Positions 50,195 through 59,873 of a stretch of 64,000 bases of DNA are shown here, one piece after another. The first letter of the stretch is position 1, and every line of letters starts with the position of its first letter. The stretch is from contig NZ_JBHUOQ010000001.1 of assembly GCF_042686195.1 (NCBI RefSeq), forward strand, positions 1,554,429 to 1,618,428, read 5' to 3'. A program made the position numbers and the translations under genes. This DNA comes from Corticicoccus populi. GTDB taxonomy: Bacteria; Bacillota; Bacilli; Staphylococcales; Salinicoccaceae. The notes below the pieces were generated by a model. The model worked only from the letters and a program-made list of their open reading frames with translations. It did no database searches and was not told the origin of the DNA.

Positions 50195-51994
50195 TTATTC
50201 TACTGTTACTGATTTAGCAAGGTTTCTCGGCTTATCAACGTCATTTCCTCTGTGCAGTGCTGCATAGTAGGAAACAAACTGATACACAACTACAGAAACG
50301 AGTGCTGTCAGTGATGAATGGACGCGTGGAATGACATATGCGTCACCTTCCTGGTCGAGTCCTTCCATGGATACTGTACATACATTCGCACCGCGTGCTG
50401 CCACTTCCTGAGCATTTCCGCGGATATTCAAGTTGACTTTTTCCTGTGTCGTTAAAGCGAATACCGGTGTACCTTCTTCAATCAGAGCGATTGTACCGTG
50501 TTTTAATTCTCCGCCGGCAAATCCTTCTGCCTGAATGTAGGAGATTTCTTTCAGTTTCAATGCGCCTTCAAGACCAACATAATAGTCCAGTGTTCTTCCG
50601 ATAAAGAAAGCGTTTCTTGATGTTTCTAAATAATCTTTAACAATCGCTTCAATTTTCGGTGCATCTTCAATAATTGCTGTGATTGCTGTAGTGACTTTCG
50701 CAAGTTCTTTCATCAGTTCAATACCTGTGTCACGGCCGAGCTCTCTTGCAGCAACCTGTGCAAGAATAGACAATACCGCAATCTGTGCTGTATATGCTTT
50801 AGTTGATGCTACAGCAATTTCAGGTCCTGCATGAAGAATTAACGTCTCATCTGCTTCTCTTGAAAGTGTTGAACCTGGTACATTTGTCACAGTCAGTGAC
50901 TTGTGACCGCGTTTTTTAATATCTACAAGAACCGCACGGCTGTCCGCTGTTTCACCTGACTGAGAGATGAAAATGAATAACGGTTTTTCAGACAATAACG
51001 GTGTGTTATAGACAAATTCTGATGCCACGTGAACTTCTGTCGGTACTCCTGCCCATTTTTCAAAGAATTCTTTACCGATTAAACCTGCATGGTAGCTTGT
51101 ACCGGCTGCAATAATGTAAATCCGGTCAGAATTATTCAACTGCTCAATAATAGAGGAATCAATTTTCAAGTTACCCGCTTCATCCTGATATTCCTGAATG
51201 ATTTTTCTCATTGCTGCGGGCTGATCATTGATTTCTTTTAACATGTAGTGATCGTAAGTCCCTTTTTCAGTTTCACTCGCATCAATTTCAGCAATGTATG
51301 AATCACGTTCAACGACATTTCCTTCATCGTCTTTAATGATGATTTCATCCTGCTTAAGAAGTACCACTTCACCATCCATCAATTCAACAAATTCATTTGT
51401 TAAATGAAGCATTGCCATTGCATCGGAAGTGATAACATTAAAGTCTTCACCTTTCCCGAGAAGGAGTGGTGATTTATTTTTTGCAACATAAATTACGTCT
51501 TTGTCGTCTCTGTCCATTAATCCAAGTGCGAATGAACCGTGAAGTACATCCAGCGCTTTTTTAAATGCTTCCTCTGTTGTTCCTTCTTTTGCGAATTTCG
51601 CAATCAGCTCAACAATGATTTCTGTATCTGTATCTGAAACAAATTCCACACCTGATAAGTATTCATTACGTACCTGGCTGTAGTTTTCGATTACACCGTT
51701 ATGCACTAAAGTGAAACGGCCTTCTGAATCCTGATGCGGGTGCGCATTCACAACACTCGGCTCACCGTGTGTCGCCCATCTTGTATGACCGATACCGACA
51801 GTTGCATTGAAGTCTGCATCCACTTTCTCGCGTAATGCCTTAATGCGTCCTTTTTCTTTAAATACTTTAACACCGTCATCGCCTCTGACTCCGATTCCCG
51901 CTGAGTCATAGCCGCGATACTCTAATTTTTCCAAACCTTTTAATAAAATTTCTTTTACGTCGTCATTTCCGACATATCCAACGATACCGCACAT
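50195..51994 (-). CDS. glmS: Glutamine:fructose-6-phosphate aminotransferase
   Basis: 599 aa. MCGIVGYVGNDDVKEILLKGLEKLEYRGYDSAGI gives the glutaminase Cys (Cys2 of the reading) and the glutamine domain; two SIS sugar domains follow (ISQSGETADSRAV; the closing DKPRNLAKSVTVE with the terminal Glu). It makes glucosamine-6-phosphate, the first step to UDP-GlcNAc. The start is fixed by MCGI and by AAGGAGATATTTA, although the frame runs on upstream. Its mRNA has a glmS ribozyme in the leader. Confidence 0.97.
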   Translation of the reverse strand: MCGIVGYVGNDDVKEILLKGLEKLEYRGYDSAGIGVRGDDGVKVFKEKGRIKALREKVDADFNATVGIGHTRWATHGEPSVVNAHPHQDSEGRFTLVHNGVIENYSQVRNEYLSGVEFVSDTDTEIIVELIAKFAKEGTTEEAFKKALDVLHGSFALGLMDRDDKDVIYVAKNKSPLLLGKGEDFNVITSDAMAMLHLTNEFVELMDGEVVLLKQDEIIIKDDEGNVVERDSYIAEIDASETEKGTYDHYMLKEINDQPAAMRKIIQEYQDEAGNLKIDSSIIEQLNNSDRIYIIAAGTSYHAGLIGKEFFEKWAGVPTEVHVASEFVYNTPLLSEKPLFIFISQSGETADSRAVLVDIKKRGHKSLTVTNVPGSTLSREADETLILHAGPEIAVASTKAYTAQIAVLSILAQVAARELGRDTGIELMKELAKVTTAITAIIEDAPKIEAIVKDYLETSRNAFFIGRTLDYYVGLEGALKLKEISYIQAEGFAGGELKHGTIALIEEGTPVFALTTQEKVNLNIRGNAQEVAARGANVCTVSMEGLDQEGDAYVIPRVHSSLTALVSVVVYQFVSYYAALHRGNDVDKPRNLAKSVTVE

Positions 51995-52029
51995 ATTAAA
52001 TATCTCCTTTTTATATGAAAAATAATGAT

Positions 52030-52168
52030 TAATGAACGGGTGCTCTGTCCATCCGGTCACCCGGATGTTTTAACATGCCGTTTAACGAACACTTCAGTGT
52101 CCGGGACAGTATCCGCCGATTTCTCGATATCTGTCCTCCTCGTCAGCAGATTCCTCTGCTCAGGCGCT
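52030..52168 (-). ncRNA. glmS ribozyme (glucosamine-6-phosphate riboswitch)
   Basis: The minus strand has the conserved core in order: AGCGCCTG (from 52168), GACGAGGAGGACAG, ATCGAGAAATCGGCGGATAC, then CCCGGACACTGAAG. Self-cleavage is expected between A (52168) and G (52167), when glucosamine-6-phosphate is bound; the 5'-OH product is then destroyed and glmS is turned down. Both ends of the 3' part are approximate. Confidence 0.93.
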
Positions 52169-52212
52169 ATTCCGATTTACTTTTCCTGCTCTCCTTTTTA
52201 CATAGCATTCTA

Positions 52213-52241
52213 ATTGTATAAGAAACACGCTGCCATTTCAA
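52213..52241 (-). promoter_or_regulatory. glmS promoter
   Basis: On the minus strand TTGAAA (52241-52236), 17 bases, TACAAT (52218-52213), about 45 bases before the ribozyme cut site. Confidence 0.75.
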
Positions 52242-52332
52242 TCAGTTTATGAAAATTTATTCACAATGACAATAAGTTTTATTCAATATCCCCCTGCAGT
52301 ATACTGAAAGTATTAAAGGAAAGGGGCTTTCC

Positions 52333-53298
52333 ATGTCATATATATCTAAACATAAATATCATGTCCTCCTGAAATATTCATCTTTTCTAACAGCAGGCAA
52401 CTATTACATTGATGACAATGAGAGAATGTTTGTCCATGCATCCTCTACAGACCGTCCGGTCATTCAGGATTTTCATTTGAATAAAGAACCTGTTCATATT
52501 AATCCAGACACCTCTCTTTTTAACGGACATATACTGTGGTTTGCAGCAGACGGGGGCATCAAGATTTTCTCAAATTCCGAGGTGTTGACCTTTCACAAAA
52601 ATCACAGCCGTTATTCAAAGAAACTCAGCCATTATCACTATTTTTCACAGTACTTTAATATACCGGAAATTCTCTGCTTTGATGATGATTCTCTGAAAGT
52701 TACAGAAAAATATATCTATTTTAATGCGTCTTCTGGAAATTACGGTGCTCTGTTATTCCAAACGATACTGGATGACTATTTAAATTATTTTCAAGAGATG
52801 GATGATTCTGCAGAATGGCAGACACTAAACAGTCTTCTGAAAGACAGTCCGAATCTGGATAAGAAAGAAGACTATACGGACATATTAAATATGATTCCAC
52901 CGGAGCTGTATGATGTCGAATTTCCGTTCATTCCGCTCCACGGCGACTTATGGCGTGCGAATATTTTATTTGAAAAAGATACGAATACTATGTATTACAT
53001 TGACTGGGATGAATCCTCCCGGTATATTTTCTTTTATGATTTCTTCAAAATGATGTGGAATACTCTTGATGTCGACGGTATGAAACTGTACCTTGACTGT
53101 TATTTGACCGGCGGCTATGACACGCAGTTTGAAGCATGTTTTAAATTATTCAATCTTGATTTTAATCCCGGATACAGGCGTGCGTATTTCTGCCTGTTCT
53201 TTTTAAACTTCATACTGGTCGATGTCACAATGACATACGACATTAAATTAGAAGAGATCAGCAGTTTCAAAAGTAAAGTCCTGCCGTATCTTTATTAA
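52333..53298 (+). CDS. APH/choline kinase-fold phosphotransferase
   Basis: 321 aa. The catalytic loop is IPLHGDLWRANILF (Asp) and the metal site IDWDESSRY. The rest is unlike aminoglycoside kinases, so the substrate may be a sugar, choline or cell-wall compound. ATG at 52333 has AAAGGAAAGGGG upstream. Divergent from glmS. Terminator of the converging gene follows it. Confidence 0.82.
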   Translation: MSYISKHKYHVLLKYSSFLTAGNYYIDDNERMFVHASSTDRPVIQDFHLNKEPVHINPDTSLFNGHILWFAADGGIKIFSNSEVLTFHKNHSRYSKKLSHYHYFSQYFNIPEILCFDDDSLKVTEKYIYFNASSGNYGALLFQTILDDYLNYFQEMDDSAEWQTLNSLLKDSPNLDKKEDYTDILNMIPPELYDVEFPFIPLHGDLWRANILFEKDTNTMYYIDWDESSRYIFFYDFFKMMWNTLDVDGMKLYLDCYLTGGYDTQFEACFKLFNLDFNPGYRRAYFCLFFLNFILVDVTMTYDIKLEEISSFKSKVLPYLY

Positions 53299-53302
53299 AA
53301 AA

Positions 53303-53332
53303 ATCCCCTGAAGCAGAACGCCTCAGGAGATT
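53303..53332 (-). terminator. Terminator of the MFS gene
   Basis: On the minus strand ATCTCCTGAGGC pairs with GCTTCAGGGGAT (two G-U), then seven T. Confidence 0.8.
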
Positions 53333-53358
53333 CTTTGATATATCTTTAATATTACTGC

Positions 53359-54579
53359 TTATTTATTAAGCACATAACGGTCTCTGCCGACTTGATAACC
53401 GACAATAACGATTACCACACAGACACTCATCAATACAATCAGAGGAACCGTCCATGTTTCTGTGAAATCATAGATTGAACCGATGACAAAAGGACCTGAT
53501 GCTGCAAGCAGGTATCCAATTGACTGAGACATTCCTGACAGTTCTGTTGCATGATCTGCGTTTTTCGCACGAAGGCTGATGAACGTCAAAGCAAGTGCGA
53601 ATCCTCCGCCGAGTGTAATACCGACAAGGACAAGCCCTGTGATTAATACCGGCATCGAACTGCCGAACAGAACTAAAGTATAGCCTGTCAGCCCCATCAT
53701 TCCAATAAGACAGCCGAGGATAGACTGTTTCTGCATTTTCGCTGCGATAATTGGAAGGAAGAAACTCCCCGGTATCCCGATAATTAATGTGAAGGACAAC
53801 AGCCATCCGGCTGTCTGCATTTCAATACCTGAATCATTCAAAATTTCAGGGAGCCAGGATACAGTGACATAAAACAGAATGGACTGCAGCCCGAGATAAG
53901 CTGCGACAATCCATGCCAGTTTATCGCCCCACATCAGATTTCCTTTGAAAATTCCACCGGTTTTTCCTTTAAAGGTCGTTTTCTTCGGCGTATATTTCTT
54001 CAAAATGACCATCCATACAATAATCCCAATGACTGCAGGAACCGTCCATACAAGAAGAGACAACTGCCAGCCGAGTCCTGCAGCTGTTGTGAGCGGGTAA
54101 CTGAAACCAGAACCAATCGCAGCGCAGGTGCTGAGTGTTGTTGTATATACACTCGTCATGAGACCGACTTTAAGCGGGAAGCGGTCCTTAATAATACTCG
54201 GCAGGAGCACATTACATATCGCAATACCCGCACCGACAATCAATGTACCGATGAGCAGCAGGAAAAATAGTGCAGTGGACCTGACAAATGCTCCTGCGAT
54301 AATCAGTACAAAACCGATTATCAGAGCCTGCTCTTTTGAAAATGTCCGTGCAAGCTTCGGAACCACCGGTGATATCAAGGCAAACGCTACAAGCGGAAGA
54401 CTGGTTAAAAGTCCTGCCGCTCCGTTGGAAATACCGATATCATCACGAATAATTCCGATTACCGGACCGACTGACGTAATCGCCGGTCTTAAATTAGAGG
54501 CGACAATCAGAATACCGATGACAAGTATGATTGCACTCGTATTTCTGACTGTATTTTGATGGTCTGCAGTACTCTTCAT
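53359..54579 (-). CDS. MFS transporter, CynX/NimT type
   Basis: 406 aa, twelve spans. The opening IGILIVASNLRPAITSVGPVIGIIRDDIG is the family sign of CynX/NimT/YeaN carriers, which include a cyanate and a nitroimidazole exporter; substrate here unknown. ATG at 54579 with AAAAGGAGAGGC. It follows nupC by 58 bases on the same strand and may be read through from it. Confidence 0.9.
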   Translation of the reverse strand: MKSTADHQNTVRNTSAIILVIGILIVASNLRPAITSVGPVIGIIRDDIGISNGAAGLLTSLPLVAFALISPVVPKLARTFSKEQALIIGFVLIIAGAFVRSTALFFLLLIGTLIVGAGIAICNVLLPSIIKDRFPLKVGLMTSVYTTTLSTCAAIGSGFSYPLTTAAGLGWQLSLLVWTVPAVIGIIVWMVILKKYTPKKTTFKGKTGGIFKGNLMWGDKLAWIVAAYLGLQSILFYVTVSWLPEILNDSGIEMQTAGWLLSFTLIIGIPGSFFLPIIAAKMQKQSILGCLIGMMGLTGYTLVLFGSSMPVLITGLVLVGITLGGGFALALTFISLRAKNADHATELSGMSQSIGYLLAASGPFVIGSIYDFTETWTVPLIVLMSVCVVIVIVGYQVGRDRYVLNK

Positions 54580-54637
54580 AATATGCCTCTCCTTTTAATT
54601 TACTATTTCTCCATCTTACCACTTTTATCATATAATC

Positions 54638-55861
54638 CTAGAGGAACATTGTTACAATTGCACCATTAAGTAAATTGGCAAGCGTCGCACCGATTAATGA
54701 ACGGAACATTAAACGCTGTATTTCCGTCTTTCTTTCCGGTGCAATTCTTGACAGCATGCCGACAATACTTCCCGCTGCACCAAAGTTCGCAAAACCACTT
54801 AAAGCGAACGTCAGTATCGCAATACTTCTATCTGAGAAGTCATCAAGCATTCCTGACAGCTGACCAAATGCAACAAATTCATTGAGCAGGAATTTCTGTG
54901 CGATCAGATTCCCTGCTGCGACCGCTTCACTCCATGGAATACCAATGATGAATGCGACAGGTGCCAGAATATATCCTAATATCAATTCCAAAGATAACTG
55001 TTCAAAGCCGAATAATGAACCGACAAATCCAAGACCTCCGTTGATTAAAGCAAGAATTCCGATAAACGCAATTAACATCAAACCGACGTTTATTGCGAAT
55101 TGAAGACCTTCCCTTGAACTTGTGAATATGACATCAATGACGTTGGATTCCTCGACCTCATCTTCTTTGAATTCTTTTGCGATTTTCCACTCATTCGGAT
55201 TTAACTCCTCAGTTTCCGGAATAATGAACTTCGCAATCATCACACCCGCCGGTGCCGACATAATTGCCGCCGACAATAAAAACTCAAGTGGAATGCCCAT
55301 CGCAGCAAGACTAATCATCACTGCGCCTGATACAGATGCAAGCCCGCTGACCATCAATGAAAATATTTGAGAACGTGTCATCTGGCCGATATACGGTTTA
55401 ATGACGAGCGGTGCCTGTGTGTTTCCGACAAAAATATTTGCCGCTGCTACTGCAGACTCTGAATAGGATGTTTTCATTATCTTTGCGATAAAACCACCGA
55501 TATAACGGACTAAATACTGCATCACACCAAAGTGGTACAGCAGTGCAATCAGGACAGTTAAGAAAATAATCAAGCCCAGTACATTTACAGCAAAAATTGA
55601 AATATCACTGTCTCCGGCGAGCGGACCGAATACAAATTCAAGTCCTTCCATACCGTAACCGATTGCGCCGTTAATCGCATCGGATATGTAAATTAATACG
55701 TCTTTACCAAACTGCCACTTAAGTACTACATAGCCGAAAATGACCTGTAATATAAAACCGACAGATACAGTGTAAATATTAATCATCTTTTTTCGTTCAG
55801 ACATCAGGAATGCAATAAGGACAATAAACGTACAACCGGCAAGTCCCCATAATATGTTCAT
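54638..55861 (-). CDS. nupC: Nucleoside permease, concentrative (CNT) type
   Basis: 407 aa, eight to ten spans, CNT family. Seen: WGLAGCTFIVLIAFLMSERKK at the start, FVGNTQAPLVIKPYIGQMTRSQIFSLMVSGLASVSGAVMISL (substrate loop) and FANFGAAGSIVGMLSRIAPERK at the end. Carries nucleosides with sodium or protons. ATG at 55861 with GAGGTGGC. It follows punA but a hairpin (55918-55950) lies between. Confidence 0.93.
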   Translation of the reverse strand: MNILWGLAGCTFIVLIAFLMSERKKMINIYTVSVGFILQVIFGYVVLKWQFGKDVLIYISDAINGAIGYGMEGLEFVFGPLAGDSDISIFAVNVLGLIIFLTVLIALLYHFGVMQYLVRYIGGFIAKIMKTSYSESAVAAANIFVGNTQAPLVIKPYIGQMTRSQIFSLMVSGLASVSGAVMISLAAMGIPLEFLLSAAIMSAPAGVMIAKFIIPETEELNPNEWKIAKEFKEDEVEESNVIDVIFTSSREGLQFAINVGLMLIAFIGILALINGGLGFVGSLFGFEQLSLELILGYILAPVAFIIGIPWSEAVAAGNLIAQKFLLNEFVAFGQLSGMLDDFSDRSIAILTFALSGFANFGAAGSIVGMLSRIAPERKTEIQRLMFRSLIGATLANLLNGAIVTMFL

Positions 55862-55917
55862 TAAGCCACCTCAATTATTAGTTTTATGATTTTTCTTACT
55901 ATTTCAGAAAAAATGAA

Positions 55918-55950
55918 TCCAGGATGCAGGCTTGGTGCAGACATCCTGGA
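55918..55950 (-). terminator. Hairpin between punA and nupC
   Basis: TCCAGGATG (55918-55926) pairs with CATCCTGGA (55942-55950). On the minus strand it is followed by TTCATTTTTT. Confidence 0.75.
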
Positions 55951-55963
55951 CTGATTTTAATTC

Positions 55964-56785
55964 TTAGGAAATTCTACCGATTACTGTTTCAACAAGGCTG
56001 ATAAATTTACCGCGCGCCTGTGCTGCCACTTCAATCACTTCATCGTGGCTGAGCGGCTGATCAAGAATACCGCATGCCATATTTGTTAAGCATGAAATAC
56101 CGAGAACTTTCATACCGCCGTGAACCGCAACAACCGCTTCAGGTACTGTAGACATACCAATCGCATCGCCACCGAGTGTACGAATCATTCTGATTTCAGC
56201 AGGTGTTTCATAAATCGGCCCGCTCCACCAGCCGTATACACCTTCCTGAAGTGTAATATCCTGTTCGCCCGCAACGCCTTTTGCGATCTGGCGAAGGTTT
56301 TTATTGTAGACTTCAGACACGTCAGGGAAGCGTGTACCAAGCGCGTCATTATTCTGACCAATCAGAGGGTTCGTACCAACCAGATTGATATGATCTGTAA
56401 TCAGCATTAACTCACCGGGATTAAATGAAGTATTTACCGCACCACATGCATTTGTAATGATTAAGTTATCTGCACCAAGTGCCTTAATCACACGTACAGG
56501 GAATGTTACTTCGTCCAGTGTATAGCCTTCATAATAATGGTAACGGCCTTTCATCGCGACAACTGTCTGACCATTCAACGTACCGATTACAAGTTCATTG
56601 GCATGACCGACTGCTTTAGAACTTGAGAAATGAGGGATTTCAGAATATGGTATGCTGACTGAGTCTTCAAGCTTATCTGCTAAATCACCGAGACCTGATC
56701 CCAGAATGATTCCTACATTTGGAACTTTGTCCGCCTTACTCTGTATAAACTGCTTTGCTTCTTCAATATGCTCTACCTTATGCAT
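55964..56785 (-). CDS. punA: Purine nucleoside phosphorylase (trimeric type)
   Basis: 273 aa. VGIILGSGLGDLADKL, MKGRYHYYEGY, ITNACGAVN, GVYGWWSGPIYETPAEIRMIRTLGGDAIGMSTVPEAVVA (the substrate loop with Glu and Asn) are typical of the low-molecular-mass trimeric PNP that acts on guanosine and inosine. ATG at 56785 follows AAAGGAG. Starts 27 bases after TetR, so it is likely co-transcribed with it and is its target. Confidence 0.95.
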   Translation of the reverse strand: MHKVEHIEEAKQFIQSKADKVPNVGIILGSGLGDLADKLEDSVSIPYSEIPHFSSSKAVGHANELVIGTLNGQTVVAMKGRYHYYEGYTLDEVTFPVRVIKALGADNLIITNACGAVNTSFNPGELMLITDHINLVGTNPLIGQNNDALGTRFPDVSEVYNKNLRQIAKGVAGEQDITLQEGVYGWWSGPIYETPAEIRMIRTLGGDAIGMSTVPEAVVAVHGGMKVLGISCLTNMACGILDQPLSHDEVIEVAAQARGKFISLVETVIGRIS

Positions 56786-56812
56786 AAAAAAACTCCTTTA
56801 TATTTGATTTAA

Positions 56813-57394
56813 TTACTTCCTAACATTTTCGGTTTTCTTGAAAACAACCGGCAGCATCTCTGCTGCATTTCTTAACGGCTCGCCGTCTCCTTTTGCGAGT
56901 GCACTGATAAATGCACCTTGAATCATAGAGTTGATCCATTTTCCAAGCCGCTCCGCTTCTTCATGCTTAAAGCCGTTGGATATAATTTTTGATGTAAACT
57001 CTCCCGACCATTCTTCAAAAGCTTCATGACAACACTCTTTCAACACATCGCTTGAAGATGAAGTTTCGAGTACCAGTGCTGCAATCGGCACACCTGAAAA
57101 ATATTTGTCCGCTTCAAACCGTTTCACGCTGTCCATTATAAACAACTGGATGGCTGATAATGCGTCCTCTTTTTTTCCGAGTTCCTGTCTGATTAATGAT
57201 GTGACATGATCTTTGGTCCATTTTACGGCTTCCTGTGCAATCTCTTCTTTTCCGTTAGGAAAATGGTAGTAAATTGATCCCCGCGGCGCACCACTTTCTT
57301 TAATAATGTCATTGAGCCCGGTACCAAAATAACCTTTTTGCTGCATAAGAGAAGCAGTTGCACGGATAATATCATCTCTTGTATTTCGTTTCAT
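56813..57394 (-). CDS. TetR-family regulator, YxaF/LmrA-like
   Basis: 193 aa. N-terminal HTH (TRDDIIRATASLMQQKGYFGTGLNDIIKESGAPRGSIYYHFPNGKEEIAQEA) of the LmrA/YxaF subgroup. The C-terminal ligand domain is typical in length. The start at 57394 is taken; TTG at 57397 has the better spacing from AAGGTGG, and ATG 57421 lacks a site. A perfect operator (57431-57446) lies upstream. First gene of the punA unit. Confidence 0.87.
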   Translation of the reverse strand: MKRNTRDDIIRATASLMQQKGYFGTGLNDIIKESGAPRGSIYYHFPNGKEEIAQEAVKWTKDHVTSLIRQELGKKEDALSAIQLFIMDSVKRFEADKYFSGVPIAALVLETSSSSDVLKECCHEAFEEWSGEFTSKIISNGFKHEEAERLGKWINSMIQGAFISALAKGDGEPLRNAAEMLPVVFKKTENVRK

Positions 57395-57430
57395 CAAATA
57401 TCGCAGCCACCTTTTTAACATCAACTATAA

Positions 57431-57446
57431 TAGACCAATCGGTCTA
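57431..57446. promoter_or_regulatory. TetR operator
   Basis: TAGACCAATCGGTCTA: perfect 6-4-6 palindrome of the type bound by LmrA/YxaF and QacR-like regulators, 37 bases before the TetR start. Confidence 0.8.
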
Positions 57447-57522
57447 CATAATGTATCGTAAGTGATAATTTACAACATGTCAACAATTAATTAAGCGTTT
57501 TCAAAATTTGTTGCGCAAATTA

Positions 57523-57549
57523 AAAAGGACCCCCTTAAGGAGTCCTTTT
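57523..57549 (-). terminator. Terminator of the cdaA-cdaR-glmM operon
   Basis: On the minus strand AAAAGGAC pairs with GTCCTTTT around an inner CCTTAAGG, followed by T. It lies just after the glmM stop codon. Confidence 0.8.
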
Positions 57550-57556
57550 ATACTGC

Positions 57557-58912
57557 TTATTCCAATCCCATTTCCGTTTTAACCACTTCTGCAATATCTG
57601 AAGCATATTTTTGAGCCAGTTCTTCAGTTGCTGCCTCAACCATTACACGTACAAGAGGCTCCGTACCTGATGCACGAACAAGAATACGCCCTTCGCCGTT
57701 CATCTCAGTTTCAACCTCTTCAATGATTTCAGCCACTTTGCTGTTATTCACAACATTATATTTATCTGTCACGCGCACATTGACAAGTTCCTGTGGGAAA
57801 GTCTCAACCTGTGCTGCGAGTTCACTCAATTTTTTACCGCTTTTTTTCACAATAGCTGCAAGCTGTACGCCGGATAAAAGTCCGTCACCTGTTGTATTAT
57901 AGTCCATCATAATAATATGTCCGGACTGCTCTCCGCCTAAACTGTAGCCGCCTTTACGCATTTCTTCAACTACATAACGGTCGCCGACCTGTGTTTTATT
58001 ACTCTTAAGATCTGCTTCTTCGAGTGCCTTATAGAAACCTAAATTACTCATCACTGTCGATACAACCATGTTGTCTTTTAGTTTATCTTCTTCTTTTAAA
58101 TACTGTGCAAGAATAAATAAAATCTTATCCCCGTCAATAATTGCACCTGTCTCATCTACAGCAATCAACCGGTCGCTGTCACCGTCAAATGCCAGACCCA
58201 GATCACATTTTTCTTCTTTAACAAGTTCAACCAGGCGTTCCGGATGTGTGGAACCGACACCGTCATTAATGTTCATGCCTGTCGGACTGCAGCCGATAGT
58301 TACAGTATCTGCTTCTAAATCTCCAAACAGGTACGGCCCAATGGAATGGGCGGATCCGTGTGCACCGTCCAGTGCGATACGAAGTCCTTCCAAATCTTCA
58401 TCCACTGTTGATTTTAAGTAGCCGACATATTTCTGACTGCCTTCAAAATAATCTGTAATACTTCCTAAACCACCCGCTGTAGGGCGCGGAAGGTCATCAG
58501 TATCTTTATCAAGAAGCGCCTCAATTTCTTCTTCCTGAGCGTCATTCAGCTTAAAACCATCCGGTCCGAAAAATTTAATACCGTTATCCTGGAAAGGATT
58601 ATGAGATGCTGAAATCATTACACCTGCATCCGCATCCTGATCACGTGTTAAGTATGCAACACCTGGTGTTGAAATCACACCGAGCCTGATTACTTCAGCA
58701 CCGATAGACAAAAGTCCTGCAATAAGAGCTGATTCAAGCATTTCACCGGATACACGTGTATCACGTCCGACAACAATTGTTGTCCTTTCATCATTTTCTT
58801 TCTCACCGCTCAGGACATAGCCCCCGAAACGTCCAAGTTTATACGCTAATTCCGGTGTGAGTTCCGTATTCGCTGTGCCTCTGACACCGTCAGTTCCAAA
58901 ATATTTACCCAT
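57557..58912 (-). CDS. glmM: Phosphoglucosamine mutase
   Basis: 451 aa. MGKYFGTDGVRGTANTELTPELAYKLG opens it. The active Ser is in VMISASHNPFQDNGIKFF; the metal loop is AFDGDSDRLIAVDE; the sugar loop GGEQSGHI. It turns glucosamine-6-phosphate into glucosamine-1-phosphate. ATG at 58912 with AAAGGAG. Last gene of the operon; GlmM of related bacteria binds and inhibits CdaA. Confidence 0.97.
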   Translation of the reverse strand: MGKYFGTDGVRGTANTELTPELAYKLGRFGGYVLSGEKENDERTTIVVGRDTRVSGEMLESALIAGLLSIGAEVIRLGVISTPGVAYLTRDQDADAGVMISASHNPFQDNGIKFFGPDGFKLNDAQEEEIEALLDKDTDDLPRPTAGGLGSITDYFEGSQKYVGYLKSTVDEDLEGLRIALDGAHGSAHSIGPYLFGDLEADTVTIGCSPTGMNINDGVGSTHPERLVELVKEEKCDLGLAFDGDSDRLIAVDETGAIIDGDKILFILAQYLKEEDKLKDNMVVSTVMSNLGFYKALEEADLKSNKTQVGDRYVVEEMRKGGYSLGGEQSGHIIMMDYNTTGDGLLSGVQLAAIVKKSGKKLSELAAQVETFPQELVNVRVTDKYNVVNNSKVAEIIEEVETEMNGEGRILVRASGTEPLVRVMVEAATEELAQKYASDIAEVVKTEMGLE

Positions 58913-58940
58913 TGTATACTCCTTTATTCATATAAGAATT

Positions 58941-59873
58941 TTAGTTATCCTGTATCATTATTTCTGCTTCCACGACTGCTGGTTCTGTCTTTGTTACGCC
59001 TTCCGGGAGTGATAACTCCACATCTTTTGTTTCAGAGCTGTTCATCCCTTCGATATCTACTGTAGCGTCAATGGATGAAATTTGATTGAGTATCTCCTGG
59101 GGACCGAAAACTTCTACCGACTCATGATTTAACTCAATACCCTCAAGTTCATGATCACTGTCGACTGATCCCTCAGACTCAACATTGACCGGTACTGTTT
59201 TACTCAGTTCCGAAACATCAATTTCAACACGTACATTGGATGGATCAGTCGTCACATCCAATCTGTTGAATTGGAAATCGAATACACTGATTTCAGCTTC
59301 TTCCACTCTGTCTTCTGTAATTCTCGAATTATCACTTAATGTGGCTCTTACATATTGTATTCTGTTAACTTCGTTCTCTCCACCCATAACTGTTACTGTT
59401 TCAGGATCAATATTAACCCCTTCCAGCTGATGATTCGGTCCGATACGGCTTTCGCTGATATCAGCCTGAACAACAAATGTACGTTCCACCATTTCCTGAA
59501 TACTGACAGTTGCAGTCTCAGGAACAACTTCTGCCGTAACATTTTCAGGCAGACCTTCCACAGCAAATCTCACTTCGTGCTCTCCGACCTCTGCATCTCT
59601 TAAATCAAGGGATACTTCAAAATCTCTTGTAGTTTCCAAACGGATCAGATTGGAATTCCCTCCTGAGAGCTGTACATTAACGTGCTCCGGTGCACCGCTC
59701 ACGTAATATTCTTCATCATATAAAATTTCTACCGGAACATCCTGCACAATCTCTGATTCACTTGTTTCGCCTTCAAACAAATTGATTTCTTCGAACACAT
59801 TATTGACAGATAAAAACATAAATAACGCCAGTAATAACGCAATTAGTCTTAATCCCCACTTACTTTCTAGCAA
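58941..59873 (-). CDS. cdaR: YbbR-domain regulator of c-di-AMP synthesis
   Basis: 310 aa. One N-terminal span (WGLRLIALLLALFMFLSVNNVF) and three to four YbbR repeats on the outer face (e.g. VPVEILYDEEYYVSGAPEHVNVQLSG). It forms a complex with CdaA and tunes its activity. The frame is open to 59942, but the start is best at TTG 59873: AAGGGGG lies eight bases upstream and MLESKWGLRLIAL matches known starts. It overlaps the cdaA end by 14 bases. Confidence 0.92.
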   Translation of the reverse strand: MLESKWGLRLIALLLALFMFLSVNNVFEEINLFEGETSESEIVQDVPVEILYDEEYYVSGAPEHVNVQLSGGNSNLIRLETTRDFEVSLDLRDAEVGEHEVRFAVEGLPENVTAEVVPETATVSIQEMVERTFVVQADISESRIGPNHQLEGVNIDPETVTVMGGENEVNRIQYVRATLSDNSRITEDRVEEAEISVFDFQFNRLDVTTDPSNVRVEIDVSELSKTVPVNVESEGSVDSDHELEGIELNHESVEVFGPQEILNQISSIDATVDIEGMNSSETKDVELSLPEGVTKTEPAVVEAEIMIQDN

